Below are positions 46,398 through 55,350 of a stretch of DNA of 64,000 bases, piece by piece. The notes below the pieces were generated by a model that was given only the letters and a program-made list of their open reading frames with translations, did not search any database and was not told the origin of the DNA. Source of the DNA: Bradyrhizobium manausense (GTDB lineage Bacteria; Pseudomonadota; Alphaproteobacteria; Rhizobiales; Xanthobacteraceae). The stretch is from the NCBI RefSeq assembly GCF_018129685.1, contig NZ_JAFCLG010000008.1, positions 124,001-188,000 of the forward strand, in the 5' to 3' direction. The position numbers and the translations under genes are program-made. Position 1 is the stretch's first letter; each line of letters starts with the position of its first letter.

Positions 46398-46416
46398 ATT
46401 GCGAATGATTAGCAAT
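46398..46416. promoter_or_regulatory. Candidate Fur-family box upstream of the porin gene
   Basis: ATTGCGAATGATTAGCAAT is a 19-bp palindrome with a single mismatched pair (ATTGC-AAT-ATT-GCAAT core). It resembles the 7-1-7 boxes of Fur-type metalloregulators. It lies about 150 bp before the porin start and 76 bp after the preceding terminator. The rest of this 355-bp intergenic region shows no gene. Confidence 0.5.
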
Positions 46417-46559
46417 AATCTCTGAGCAATCGCGGGGCGGAGATGAAATCGCGTCGAAACGGGTTCATCTCCGTCGATTGCGGAAACAGCCAAGACCGCT
46501 GATGACAGGATCGCCGCGAATCGGCAGGGATATCGCGGCGGCTGGGTTACATTCGCGTC

Positions 46560-48578
46560 TTGGGGGCGGGCGTTTTGACGTTGAGAAGTCACCGTTGCAG
46601 GTATTTGCGGACGGCCGCGGCGATCGCCTCGGGCGCGCTCGCGCTGCCGGGTGCCAGCCTTGCCGCCGATCTGCCGCTGAAGGCGCCCGCCGCGAAGACT
46701 ATCTACGACTGGACCGGCTTCTATGTCGGCGGTCATGTTGCCTATGGCGATGCCGGTTTGGGACCGGGCACCAATCCCCTGCCCCTGCAGGGCGCGCTGC
46801 TGCCTCACAGCGCGACCGGCTTCGGCGGCGGTTATCAGCTCGGCTACAACAGACAACTCTCCAACCGTGTCGTGCTCGGCATCGAAGCCGATGCGACGTT
46901 CACGGGGCCGACCGACGGTCCGGCGCTTGCGCGTTCGCCGGCGCCCTTCAACACCTCGATCGACTATGTCGGCACGTTGCGCGGCCGCGTCGGTTATGCC
47001 TTCGACCGCTTCATGCCTTACCTCACCGGAGGCGTCGCCTGGGGCCATACACGCATCAACATCAATGATGCGGATGGCGTCACGCCGCTGTTCCCGGTCG
47101 GCCACTATCAGGCCGGATGGACCGCGGGCCTCGGTCTCGAATACGCCGTCAGCGGCAACTGGACCGCGAAGGCCGAGTACGAATATGTCGACCTTTCGCG
47201 CAAGACCTACGACCTCGGCGGCTTTGGCCTCGGCAGCATCAACGTCGATCCGCGCATCCATCTGTTCAAGCTCGGCCTGAACTACCAGTTCGGCGATACG
47301 CCATGGTTGCCGGCGGTCGGCAAGCCCAGGCTGCCTGACAGCGACGACTGGAGCGTCCACGCCCAGACGACCGTGCTGCCGCAAGGCTACGGGCCGATCC
47401 ATTCGCCCTATGCGAGCCCGCAGAGCCTGCCCGGTGGCGGCCAGTTCCAGGCGACATGGACCACGACGGCATTCCTCGGTGCGCGACTGTGGGACGGCGG
47501 CGAGCTCTATTTCAATCCCGAGCTTGCGCAGGGTTTTGGTATCAACGGCACACTCGGTCTTGCCGGCTTCTCCAACGGCGAAGCGCAGAAGGCGGGCGCA
47601 CCATTCCCGAAGATGCGCGCGCAGCGCTATTACCTAAGGCAAACCTTCGGGCTCGGCGGCGAGCAGGAAGCAGTGGAAGACGGACCGAACCAGCTTGCCG
47701 GCAAGCGCGACATCGACCGCGTCACGCTGATCGTCGGCCGCTTCGCCGTCGGCGACTTCTTCGACGGCAACTCCTATGCAAAAGACCCGCGCGCCGACTT
47801 CATGAACTGGGCGATGTGGGCGTCGGCCGCGTACGACTTCCCGGCCGACCTGCCCGGCTACACCCGCGGCGCCGTGGTCGAGCTCAACCGCAAGGACTGG
47901 GCGATCCGCGCCGGCCTGTTCCAGGTGCCGGACGCGCCGAACAGCGACGTGCTGACCTTCAAGACCGGTGGCTCGGTGGTCGAGTTCGAGGAGCGCCATA
48001 CGCTGCTCGAACAGCCGGGCAAACTGCGTGTCGGCGTCTTCGCCAACAGTGGCAACACGGCGAACTACCGCGATGTCGTGGATCTCGCCGCGGCCAATCC
48101 GGCGCTCGACATCAACGCCATCGCGACCGCAAACCAGCGCGACCGGCTCAAATACGGTTTCTATGTCAATCTCGAGCAGCAGATCGTCAATGACGTCGGG
48201 CTGTTTGCGCGGGCCAGCTGGAACGACGGTCGCAATCAGATCCTGTCCTTCACCGACGTCGACCGCAGCCTGTCGGGCGGCCTGTCGATCAAGGGCAGCC
48301 ACTGGGGACGTCCTGACGACACGGTGGGCATCGGCGGTGCCATCAACGGCCTGTCGGCCTCGCATCGCGACTTCCTCGCGGCCGGCGGTACGGGCCTCCT
48401 GATCGGCGACGGCCAGCTCAACTATCGCACCGAACGCATCCTGGAGGCGTACTACGCCTATTCGGTGATCAAGGGCGTGACCCTGACCGCGGACTACCAA
48501 TTGATCGCAAACCCGGCCTACAACGCCGATCGTGGCCCGGTCTCGATCTTCTCGGGCCGGCTGCACGCCGAGTTCTAG
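46560..48578 (+). CDS. Outer-membrane fusion: Omp25/opacity-type barrel plus OprB-like carbohydrate porin
   Basis: A protein of 672 residues from a TTG; no ATG is available, and TTG at 46605 would give a tidier signal peptide (RTAAAIASGALALPGASLAAD). Residues about 37-247 form a small 8-strand barrel of the Omp25/RopB type (YDWTGFYVGGHVAYG, ending HLFKLGLNYQFGD). Residues about 260-672 form an OprB-type carbohydrate-selective porin (LGARLWDGGELYFNPELAQGFG, RLIVGRFAVGDFFDGN-like, ending VSIFSGRLHAEF). Each half has its own terminal aromatic strand, so two barrels are joined in one chain. It is probably a sugar or small-solute channel in the outer membrane. A Fur-like box lies upstream. Confidence 0.85.
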   Translation: MGAGVLTLRSHRCRYLRTAAAIASGALALPGASLAADLPLKAPAAKTIYDWTGFYVGGHVAYGDAGLGPGTNPLPLQGALLPHSATGFGGGYQLGYNRQLSNRVVLGIEADATFTGPTDGPALARSPAPFNTSIDYVGTLRGRVGYAFDRFMPYLTGGVAWGHTRININDADGVTPLFPVGHYQAGWTAGLGLEYAVSGNWTAKAEYEYVDLSRKTYDLGGFGLGSINVDPRIHLFKLGLNYQFGDTPWLPAVGKPRLPDSDDWSVHAQTTVLPQGYGPIHSPYASPQSLPGGGQFQATWTTTAFLGARLWDGGELYFNPELAQGFGINGTLGLAGFSNGEAQKAGAPFPKMRAQRYYLRQTFGLGGEQEAVEDGPNQLAGKRDIDRVTLIVGRFAVGDFFDGNSYAKDPRADFMNWAMWASAAYDFPADLPGYTRGAVVELNRKDWAIRAGLFQVPDAPNSDVLTFKTGGSVVEFEERHTLLEQPGKLRVGVFANSGNTANYRDVVDLAAANPALDINAIATANQRDRLKYGFYVNLEQQIVNDVGLFARASWNDGRNQILSFTDVDRSLSGGLSIKGSHWGRPDDTVGIGGAINGLSASHRDFLAAGGTGLLIGDGQLNYRTERILEAYYAYSVIKGVTLTADYQLIANPAYNADRGPVSIFSGRLHAEF

Positions 48579-48702
48579 GCTTTCGCAGGTCCACGCCACC
48601 CCGGTGCGACAATCTGGACGGAGCCGGGCAAAACGCGCATCGGGTTCATATATGAAGGGCTTGGTCCGGCGTCCGCCGGGCTCGGCTCTCCCCTAGCGCA
48701 CA

Positions 48703-50001
48703 ATGTTGTCTGTCGAACTCATCATCGTCGTCGTCCTGATCGTCATCAACGGCCTGCTGTCCATGTCGGAGCTCGCCGTGGTCTCATCGCGCCCGGCGCG
48801 GCTATCGCTGCTGGCCGCCAAGGGCGTGCGCGGCGCCGAGCGCGCGCTGACGCTTGCCGCCGATCCCGGAAAGTTCCTCTCGACGGTCCAGATCGGCATC
48901 ACGCTGGTCGGCGTGCTCTCGGGTGCCTTCTCCGGGGCGACGCTCGGGCAGCGGCTGACGCAATGGCTGGTCGAGCTCGGCGTGTCCCCGGGCATTGCGG
49001 ACATCCTCGGCGTCGGCATCGTCGTCACCATCATCACCTATGCGACGCTGATCGTCGGTGAACTGGTGCCGAAGCAGGTGGCGCTGCGCGATCCCGAAAG
49101 CATCGCGGTCAAGGTCGCGCCGGCGATGCACGTGCTGGCGCGGTTCTCGCTGCCGCTGGTGTTTCTGCTCGACCTTTCCGGCAAATTGATCCTCAAGCTG
49201 CTCGGCCGCGGCGGCAAGGCCGAGGAGAAAGTGTCGGAGGACGAGATCCATCATCTCGTCAACGAGGCCGAGAGCGCCGGCGTGCTCGAGCCCGGTGAAA
49301 AGGAAATGATCGCCGGCGTGATGCGGCTCGGCGACCGCCCGGTCGGCGCCGTGATGACGCCGCGCAACGAGGTCGACGAAATCGATTTGACCGACGACAG
49401 GGAAGCGATCCAGGCGCTGATCGCCAAGAGTCCGCATTCGCGCTTTCCGGTCTCGGACGGTGATCGCGACACGCCGATCGGCGTGCTGCAGGCGAAGGAC
49501 CTGCTGGTCGCGTACATGAACGAGCGCGCGCCTGATTTACGGGCGCTGGTCCGCGAAGCACCAAGCATCCCCGCGTCGGCCGATGCCCGCGACGTGTTGG
49601 CAATCCTGAGGGCTGCGCCAGTTCATATCGGTTTCGTCTACGACGAATACGGCGCCTTCGAAGGTGTGGTCACGGCGGCGGATATTCTGGAATCGATCGT
49701 CGGCGCCTTCCATTCCGAGGAAGGCCCGCCGGAGCCGGCTTATGTCAGGCGCGCGGACTCGTCGTTGCTCGTCTCGGGCTGGATGCCGGTCGATGAGTTT
49801 GGTGATCTGCTCGGCATCGAGCTGCCGGCGCATCATCGCTACAACACGGTGGCCGGCCTCGTGCTGCAGCAATTCAACGTGCTGCCCAATGTCGGCGATG
49901 CGTTTGACCTCGGCGGCTGGCATATCGAGGTGGTCGATCTCGACGGCAGGAGGATCGACAAGATTTTGGCGAGCCGGTTGGGTGAGGTGGAAACGGGATG
50001 A
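48703..50001 (+). CDS. CNNM/CorC (TlyC, hemolysin-family) membrane protein
   Basis: A protein of 432 residues. The N-terminal CNNM/DUF21 membrane domain (LIIVVVLIVINGLLSMSELAVVSSRPARL...) has four segments. Two CBS domains follow (VMTPRNEVDEID..., and the ILRAAPVHIGFVYDEYGAFEGVVTAADILE region), and a C-terminal CorC/HlyC domain ends HIEVVDLDGRRIDKIL. Members regulate or perform Mg2+/Co2+ efflux; the 'hemolysin' name is historical. It is monocistronic and converges with the PilZ gene. Confidence 0.92.
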   Translation: MLSVELIIVVVLIVINGLLSMSELAVVSSRPARLSLLAAKGVRGAERALTLAADPGKFLSTVQIGITLVGVLSGAFSGATLGQRLTQWLVELGVSPGIADILGVGIVVTIITYATLIVGELVPKQVALRDPESIAVKVAPAMHVLARFSLPLVFLLDLSGKLILKLLGRGGKAEEKVSEDEIHHLVNEAESAGVLEPGEKEMIAGVMRLGDRPVGAVMTPRNEVDEIDLTDDREAIQALIAKSPHSRFPVSDGDRDTPIGVLQAKDLLVAYMNERAPDLRALVREAPSIPASADARDVLAILRAAPVHIGFVYDEYGAFEGVVTAADILESIVGAFHSEEGPPEPAYVRRADSSLLVSGWMPVDEFGDLLGIELPAHHRYNTVAGLVLQQFNVLPNVGDAFDLGGWHIEVVDLDGRRIDKILASRLGEVETG

Positions 50002-50018
50002 GCAGGCGCTCGCGCCCC

Positions 50019-50261
50019 TCATCCGAACCGCACCCCGATCTGCTTCTCCTTGCGCCACACCACGGTGCAGGACAGATGCTTGCCATCGACCGGGATGACC
50101 AAGGTGAAGCGCTCGGGAATGCCGATCGGGCTGGTGACATTGAGGGCGGCGCCGGCGTCGGAGAAATTGCGGACGGTGCAGTCGATCGCGCCGCCGCCGA
50201 ACTCGATGGTCCCGGCCTTGAGTACGCGGTGCCTGGTCTTGCTGCGCCGTTCTTCGTCCAT
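50019..50261 (-). CDS. Single-domain PilZ c-di-GMP receptor
   Basis: An 80-residue protein. The c-di-GMP-binding elements are present: RSKTR (RxxxR) near the N-terminus and NFSDAG ((D/N)xSxxG) about 25 residues later. The beta-barrel ends CTVVWRKEKQIGVRFG. It consists of the PilZ domain alone. Output is probably by protein contact, for example with motility or polysaccharide machinery. Confidence 0.9.
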   Translation of the reverse strand: MDEERRSKTRHRVLKAGTIEFGGGAIDCTVRNFSDAGAALNVTSPIGIPERFTLVIPVDGKHLSCTVVWRKEKQIGVRFG

Positions 50262-50364
50262 CGGGACAATTTACACCCGAAGCTGACACAGAGGTTAAAA
50301 CGCAACCGGCCCTCGATGATTTTACGCCGCGCCGGGTTTCGGCGGTATCATGTGGTGGAACCTC

Positions 50365-51990
50365 TCACAGCGCCGGCTCGAACGAATCCGCCCGTGCCAT
50401 CCGCCAGGCGTCGCGGAACCGCGGATCCTCGGTGCCTTCGAGCAATTCGCCCGGGCGCAGCGCCGGATAGAGCTGCGCGAAGGTTTGCACGTTGGTCGTC
50501 GAGGTCCGCTGGCTGAAGTGGACCGGGCGCAGCTGCTGGGGGTGTTCGAGGCCGGCTGCTGCGATCAGCTCGGTCAGCGAGTGCAGCGTGGCGTGGTGAT
50601 AATTGGCAACGCGATCGATCTTGAGCGGGACGTAGAGCGCGCGCGCCCGTGTCGGATCCTGGGTCGCGACGCCGGTCGGGCAGCGGTCGGTGTGACAGCT
50701 CAGCGACTGGATACAGCCGAGCGAGAACATGAAGCCGCGCGCCGAATTGCACCAGTCGGCACCGATCGCCATCGCGCGCGCCATGTCGAAGGCGGTGGCG
50801 ATCTTGCCAGAGGCGCCGAGCCTGATGCGGTCGCGCACGTTGATTCCAACCAGCGCGTTGTGGACGAAATTGACGCCCTCGCGCATCGGCATGCCCAGAT
50901 GATCCATGAACTCGAGCGGGGCCGCGCCGGTGCCGCCCTCGTTGCCGTCAACGACGATGAAATCAGGATAGATGCCCGTCTCCAGCATCGCCTTGCAGAT
51001 CGCCAGAAATTCCCAGGGATGGCCGATGCAGAGCTTGAAACCGGCCGGCTTGCCGCCCGAAAGCCGTCGCATCTCGGCGATGAACTGCATCATGCCTGTG
51101 GGCGTGGAGAACGCGCGGTGCGAGGCCGGGGAAATGCAATCTTCGCCCATCGCAACGCCGCGGATCTTGGAGATTTCTTCCGAGACTTTCGCCGCCGGAA
51201 GCACGCCGCCATGGCCGGGCTTGGCGCCCTGGCTGATCTTGAGCTCGACCATCTTGATCTGGTCCTGGCTCGCGACGCGCGCGAACGCTTCGGGGTCGAA
51301 CGTGCCATCCAGATGACGGCAGCCGAAATAGCCTGAGCCGATCTCCCAGATGACGTCGCCACCCATCTCCTGGTGATAGGGGCTGAAGCCGCCCTCGCCG
51401 GTGTCATGGGCAAAGCCACCCTTCTTGGCGCCCGCGTTCAGCGCGCGCACCGCATTGGGGCTGAGCGCGCCAAAGCTCATCGCCGAGATGTTAAACACCG
51501 AAGCCGAATAGGGCTTTGCGCAGTCCGGGCCGCCGATGGTGATACGAAACTTCTCCTCGGCATGCGCCTTCGGCGATACCGAGTGATGCATCCACTCGTA
51601 GCCCTCGCGATAGACGTCCTCCTGGGTGCCAAAGGGGCGCTTGTCGAGCTGCATCTTGGCGCGCTGATAGACAACCGCGCGAATGTCACGCGAGAACGGC
51701 ATGCCGTCCTTCTCGCTCTCGAAGAAATACTGCCGCATCTCCGGGCGGATCTCTTCCAGCAGGAAGCGGATATGCGCCGAGATCGGATAGTTGCGCAGCA
51801 CCGCATGACTCTTCTGCATGAGGTCGCGGACGCCGAGCAGCGTGAGCGCGCCGAAGATGCAGACCGGGATCAGCAGGATGCCGAAGATCTTGCGGTCGGC
51901 GATGCCGATGCCGATCAACAGAGCAGTGACGACCGCGCAGATCGTCAGGATGATGAAGCGCGGCGAAAATGGAAGCAGCAGGGTTTCCAT
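50365..51990 (-). CDS. Membrane-anchored FMN-binding glutamate-synthase-like protein
   Basis: A protein of 541 residues from METLLLPFSPR at 51990; an in-frame GTG at 52062 would add 24. Two N-terminal membrane segments (ILTICAVVTALLIGIGIA, IFGILLIPVCIFGALTLL) precede the GltS central FMN barrel: NISAMSFGALSPNAVRALN, MVELKISQGAKPGHGG, VVDGNEGGTGAAP. The 3Fe-4S motif C-x5-C-x4-C (CIQSLSCHTDRC) is intact. Amidotransferase and FAD-reductase domains are absent, so it is not a complete glutamate synthase. Its substrate is unknown. The fpr gene is upstream on the same strand and could supply electrons. Confidence 0.88.
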   Translation of the reverse strand: METLLLPFSPRFIILTICAVVTALLIGIGIADRKIFGILLIPVCIFGALTLLGVRDLMQKSHAVLRNYPISAHIRFLLEEIRPEMRQYFFESEKDGMPFSRDIRAVVYQRAKMQLDKRPFGTQEDVYREGYEWMHHSVSPKAHAEEKFRITIGGPDCAKPYSASVFNISAMSFGALSPNAVRALNAGAKKGGFAHDTGEGGFSPYHQEMGGDVIWEIGSGYFGCRHLDGTFDPEAFARVASQDQIKMVELKISQGAKPGHGGVLPAAKVSEEISKIRGVAMGEDCISPASHRAFSTPTGMMQFIAEMRRLSGGKPAGFKLCIGHPWEFLAICKAMLETGIYPDFIVVDGNEGGTGAAPLEFMDHLGMPMREGVNFVHNALVGINVRDRIRLGASGKIATAFDMARAMAIGADWCNSARGFMFSLGCIQSLSCHTDRCPTGVATQDPTRARALYVPLKIDRVANYHHATLHSLTELIAAAGLEHPQQLRPVHFSQRTSTTNVQTFAQLYPALRPGELLEGTEDPRFRDAWRMARADSFEPAL

Positions 51991-52238
51991 GATCCCCTCT
52001 TCCGCCAGCGGCAAACGTTTGGGCGAAGCTTGCGTCTTGTTGTTGTCGACCACGATTCCCACCCTCTCGCCAGCATGAGGCGGTACGATACGCCCGCGCC
52101 TGTCATACGGATATGACGCGGCGCTTGTTTCACGCTAGCGAATTCGGCGGGCGCAAATCAATCCGCCGGGAGGACGGGTTTTGCAGTGCAGCAGAAAGGT
52201 GGGTGTGGGAGGGGGGCGGCAGTGGCCACAAAACCGAG

Positions 52239-52276
52239 CCGTCATCCCGGGCAAGCGCCAGCGCAGACCCGGGATG
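52239..52276. repeat. Palindromic GTCATCCCGGG repeat
   Basis: GTCATCCCGGG (52239-52249) and CCCGGGATGAC (52266-52276) are perfect 11-bp arms with a 16-base loop. It lies in the 315-bp gap between fpr and the glutamate-synthase-like gene and can form a stable transcript hairpin. It shares arm sequence with the elements at 27756-27901 and 63410-63447. Nothing else was recognised in the gap. Confidence 0.75.
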
Positions 52277-52305
52277 ACAGCCGAATTGATCGCCGCGAAC
52301 CGTGC

Positions 52306-53079
52306 CTACCGCTCGACGAAGGCCTTCTCGATCACGAAATGGCCGGGCTTGTTGCCGCTTCCCTCGATAAAATCGCGGCTCTCGAACATCGCCTTCAGCT
52401 CTTCCAGCATCGCGGGGCTGCCGCACATCATGACGCGGTCGGTCTCGATGTTGAGCGGCGACTGTCCGATGTCGTTGAAGATCTGCTCGGAGCTGATGAG
52501 GTCGGTGATGCGGCCGCGATTGCGGAACGGCTCGCGGGTCACGGTCGGATAATAGATCAGCTTGTCCGCGAGCAGTTCGCCGAACAACTCGTCCTCGCGC
52601 AGCGAAGCGACGAGCTTCTCGCCATAGGCAAGCTCGGAAACCTGGCGGCAGCCGTGGACCAGCACGATGGTCTCGAACTGATCATAGACATCGGGGTCCT
52701 TGATCAGGCTGGCGAAGGGCGCAAGGCCGGTGCCGGTCGAGAGCAGCATCAGCCGCTTGCCGGGAATGAGATTGTCGGTGATCAGCGTGCCGGTCGCCTT
52801 GCGGCCGACCAGGATGGTGTCGCCTTCCTTGATCTTCTGCAGACGCGAGGTCAGCGGACCGTCCTGCACCTTGATCGAGAAGAATTCGAGCTCTTCCTCG
52901 TGATTGGCGCTGGCCATGCTGTAGGCGCGCAGCAACGGACGGCCATCGACCTCGAGGCCGATCATGGCGAACTGGCCGTTCTGGAAGCGGAAGCCGGAAT
53001 CGCGCGTGGCGCGGAAGCTGAACAGGGTGTCGGTCCAGTGCTGGACGGAAAGGACCTTCTCTCGGTAAAACGCGCTCAT
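52306..53079 (-). CDS. fpr: Ferredoxin/flavodoxin-NADP+ reductase
   Basis: A protein of 257 residues from MSAFYREKVLSVQHW at 53079; the longer frame to 53160 is not family-like. The FAD-binding motif is RAYSMASANHEEELEFF, the pyrophosphate region GPLTSRLQKIKEGD, and the NADP domain has LLSTGTGLAPFASLIKD and MMCGSPAMLEEL. It ends in VIEKAFVER, matching bacterial subclass Fpr enzymes. It moves electrons between NADPH and ferredoxin or flavodoxin, and is often linked to oxidative stress. Confidence 0.94.
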   Translation of the reverse strand: MSAFYREKVLSVQHWTDTLFSFRATRDSGFRFQNGQFAMIGLEVDGRPLLRAYSMASANHEEELEFFSIKVQDGPLTSRLQKIKEGDTILVGRKATGTLITDNLIPGKRLMLLSTGTGLAPFASLIKDPDVYDQFETIVLVHGCRQVSELAYGEKLVASLREDELFGELLADKLIYYPTVTREPFRNRGRITDLISSEQIFNDIGQSPLNIETDRVMMCGSPAMLEELKAMFESRDFIEGSGNKPGHFVIEKAFVER

Positions 53080-53447
53080 GGTTTTCGATATTCCGAATGT
53101 CTGCGGTTTTAGGGCAAAAGCGTTGCGCGGCCCTGAGAACGGGGCGGACACCATTGCCATGGCGGAGGATTTCGCGTGCGTGATCTACGCTATTGAGACC
53201 AATAATCAACCTCGTTCCGGATGCAATTGATGCCGGTCAAACCGGCATTTGCGGCGGAAATGATCACATCATTAACGATCTGCCGTCCCGAGCCCGCAGC
53301 GGGCAATTTCTTTTCCCTTTCGGGCGCGAAAGCAGCACTTAATTTCCATCCCGCTCGCGAGAATTTCATTAAGAATAGCTCGGACTTTCACCCCGCTTTG
53401 GCGCCGATTCCCGCATTTTTGCGGTTTTTGGCGCCCGGATCAGCGAC
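53080..53447. other. Intergenic stretch with hairpin next to the ATP-grasp start
   Basis: This 368-bp gap separates divergent genes. It is AT-richer than its neighbours and has no gene. Near its end, GCGCC (53401-53405) pairs with GGCGC (53430-53434) around an inner hairpin CCGCA-TTTT-TGCGG followed by five T's (53425-53429). This terminator-like structure lies only 13 bp before the ATP-grasp ATG and could attenuate that gene. Confidence 0.4.
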
Positions 53448-54245
53448 ATGGCAAGCGAGCGGATCTTCGTTCAGGCAATCAGGAGCTATGGCGCACGCCA
53501 TGGCATCGACGTCGACGTGCGTGCCGGTGGCTGGCTGATCGCGATGCGCCGTGGCGAGATGCGCCGCTTCGCGTTCGGCTATGACATCGGCCTCAACAGC
53601 GCGATTGCGCATCGCCTCGCCAACGACAAGTCGGCGACATCCGAAGCGCTGTCGCTCGCTGGCGTGTCCTGCATTCCACATCACCTCTTCCTCAACCCGA
53701 AGCTGGGCAACAATGTTGTTGGCCCCGCCTGGCGAGAGGACATGCTTGAACTGCTTCACGCCCATCCGCACGGCGTGGTGGTGAAGCCCAACGAGGGCAC
53801 GTCGGGACGATCGGTCTTCAGGGTGACGACGGAGACGGAGCTCGACCGCGCGGTGAGCGAGGTCTTTTCGATGAGCACGGGGCTCGTGGTCTCGCCCTAT
53901 GTCGAGATCGAGGACGAGGTCCGTGTGATCCTGCTCGATGATCAGCCCCGCATCGTCTACAGCAAGCAGCGTGGCCACGATTGGCGACACAATCTCGATG
54001 CCGGCGCAAAACCTGTGTTGCTGGAGGACGGCGAAGTCCGCGCGGCCTGCGTGAGGCTCGCGATCGATGCCGCGCGCGCCATCGGCATCGTGTTTGCGTC
54101 AATTGACCTGGTGCGCGTCGACGGCGCTTGGAGAGTGCTCGAAATCAATTCAGGCGTGATGATGGAAGCGCTGGGCAAGCTGCACCCGGAGCTGGTGCAG
54201 GCGACGTATGATGCGGCGCTGGATCGGGTGTTTGGGGAGAATTAG
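53448..54245 (+). CDS. ATP-grasp ligase-like protein
   Basis: A protein of 265 residues. ATP-grasp elements are visible: VVVKPNEGTSGRSVFRV (adenine/phosphate loop), SPYVEIEDEVRVILLDDQP and the metal site WRVLEINSG. A short N-terminal domain (IRSYGARHGIDVDV, FAFGYDIGLNSAIAHRLANDKSAT) resembles the substrate half of RimK/cyanophycin-synthetase-like enzymes. It should join an acid to an amine or thiol using ATP. No partner biosynthetic gene is adjacent, so the product is unknown. Confidence 0.82.
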   Translation: MASERIFVQAIRSYGARHGIDVDVRAGGWLIAMRRGEMRRFAFGYDIGLNSAIAHRLANDKSATSEALSLAGVSCIPHHLFLNPKLGNNVVGPAWREDMLELLHAHPHGVVVKPNEGTSGRSVFRVTTETELDRAVSEVFSMSTGLVVSPYVEIEDEVRVILLDDQPRIVYSKQRGHDWRHNLDAGAKPVLLEDGEVRAACVRLAIDAARAIGIVFASIDLVRVDGAWRVLEINSGVMMEALGKLHPELVQATYDAALDRVFGEN

Positions 54246-54269
54246 CCGCACCGAGCCTTGATCTATCGC

Positions 54270-54402
54270 CGTCACCCTGAGGCGGCCGCTTCTTCAGCGG
54301 CCCTCGAAGGGCGACGGCCCGGCTGCACCAGCGCGGCCGTTCATCCTTCGAGGCTCGACCCGCGATGAATTCGCTTCGCGGGCCTCGCACCTCAGGATGA
54401 CG
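54270..54402. repeat. Dispersed element with CGTCACCCTGAGG / CCTCAGGATGACG ends
   Basis: The terminal arms are near-perfect inverted repeats (one mismatch) 133 bp apart. The interior has further palindromes (GGCCGC...GCGGCC, GCGAAT...TTCGC). It fills the gap between the converging ATP-grasp and binding-protein genes. It has the look of a MITE-like repeat common in rhizobial genomes, with no coding capacity. Confidence 0.7.
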
Positions 54403-54417
54403 GAGAGAGACTCGCCG

Positions 54418-55338
54418 CTAATTACTCGCGCCCGCCGAATCGTCCATCGCCTTGAAGGCTTCCTCCAGCTGCAGCGAGATCGGCACGTTCATTTTCTCGC
54501 CGGTCGGCATCCGCGCGGTGAACCATTTGTTGTAGAGCGGCACCAGGTCGTGGCTGGAACCGAGCTTGCGGAAGGTGCGCTCGACCACGGCCGTCAGTTG
54601 CGGCTCGCCCTTGCGGAACATGATGCCGTAGGGATCGTAGGACAGATAGTCACCGGTGACGCGGAACCTGTCCTGCGCCTTGTGGCGCACGATCAGGCCC
54701 GAGAGCAGAATGTCGTCGGTCGCGAAGGCGTCGGCCTTGCCGTCGACAAGCATCTGGTACGATTGCTCGTGATCCGCGCCGACGACGATGTTCAACCCCA
54801 GCGACGACTTCTTGTCCGCCGCCTGGATCGCCTGCTCGTTGGTGGTGCCCTTCGTCACCACGATGGTCTTGCCCTTCAGATCGGTCAGCGACTGGACGCT
54901 GGAGGCCTTCGGCACCATCAGCTTGGTGCCGGCAACGAACATCAGCGGCGAGAACGCGACGCGCTTGCCGCGCTCTGAATTGGCGGTCGTCGAGCCGCAT
55001 TCCAGATCGATCTTGTTCTGGAGCACGGCGTCGATGCGGTCGTCCGAGGTGACCTTGACGTAGTCGATCTTCAGATTGGGATCGTCGACCTCGACGCCGA
55101 TCTCCTCGACGATGGCCTCGCAGAGTTCGAGGCTGTAGCCGATCGGCCTGCCCGACGGGTCGAGAAAGGAGAACGGCGGCGAGCTCTCGCGATAGCCCAG
55201 CCGCACGGTGTGGGCGTTCTTGATGGCTGCTAGCGTCGGGCTAAGCCCTTCGCTGCCGCCGGTCTGGGCGGAGGCGCCCGACGCCAGCAGACACGCTGCC
55301 AGCAACAGGCCGCCCGAAATCGCCGTCAAAGGGCGCAT
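54418..55338 (-). CDS. Family 3 polar-amino-acid solute-binding protein without ABC partners
   Basis: A protein of 306 residues with GGGAG seven bases before the ATG. A signal peptide (LTAISGGLLLAACLLASGASAQ) precedes a glutamate/aspartate-type binding domain: LGYRESSPPFSFLDPSGRPIGYSLELCEAI, KIDLECGSTTANSERGKRVAFS and DDILLSGLIVR. This resembles GltI/AatJ. No ABC permease or ATPase is adjacent. It starts 12 bp after the SLC1-type symporter gene on the same strand, so the two are almost certainly co-transcribed. Confidence 0.9.
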   Translation of the reverse strand: MRPLTAISGGLLLAACLLASGASAQTGGSEGLSPTLAAIKNAHTVRLGYRESSPPFSFLDPSGRPIGYSLELCEAIVEEIGVEVDDPNLKIDYVKVTSDDRIDAVLQNKIDLECGSTTANSERGKRVAFSPLMFVAGTKLMVPKASSVQSLTDLKGKTIVVTKGTTNEQAIQAADKKSSLGLNIVVGADHEQSYQMLVDGKADAFATDDILLSGLIVRHKAQDRFRVTGDYLSYDPYGIMFRKGEPQLTAVVERTFRKLGSSHDLVPLYNKWFTARMPTGEKMNVPISLQLEEAFKAMDDSAGASN

Positions 55339-55350
55339 GCCGCACTCCCG

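Noticed and set aside
48703..50001. Calling the CNNM/CorC protein a hemolysin
   Set aside because: The label is historical. Domain content (CNNM, CBS, CorC_HlyC) indicates metal-ion homeostasis.
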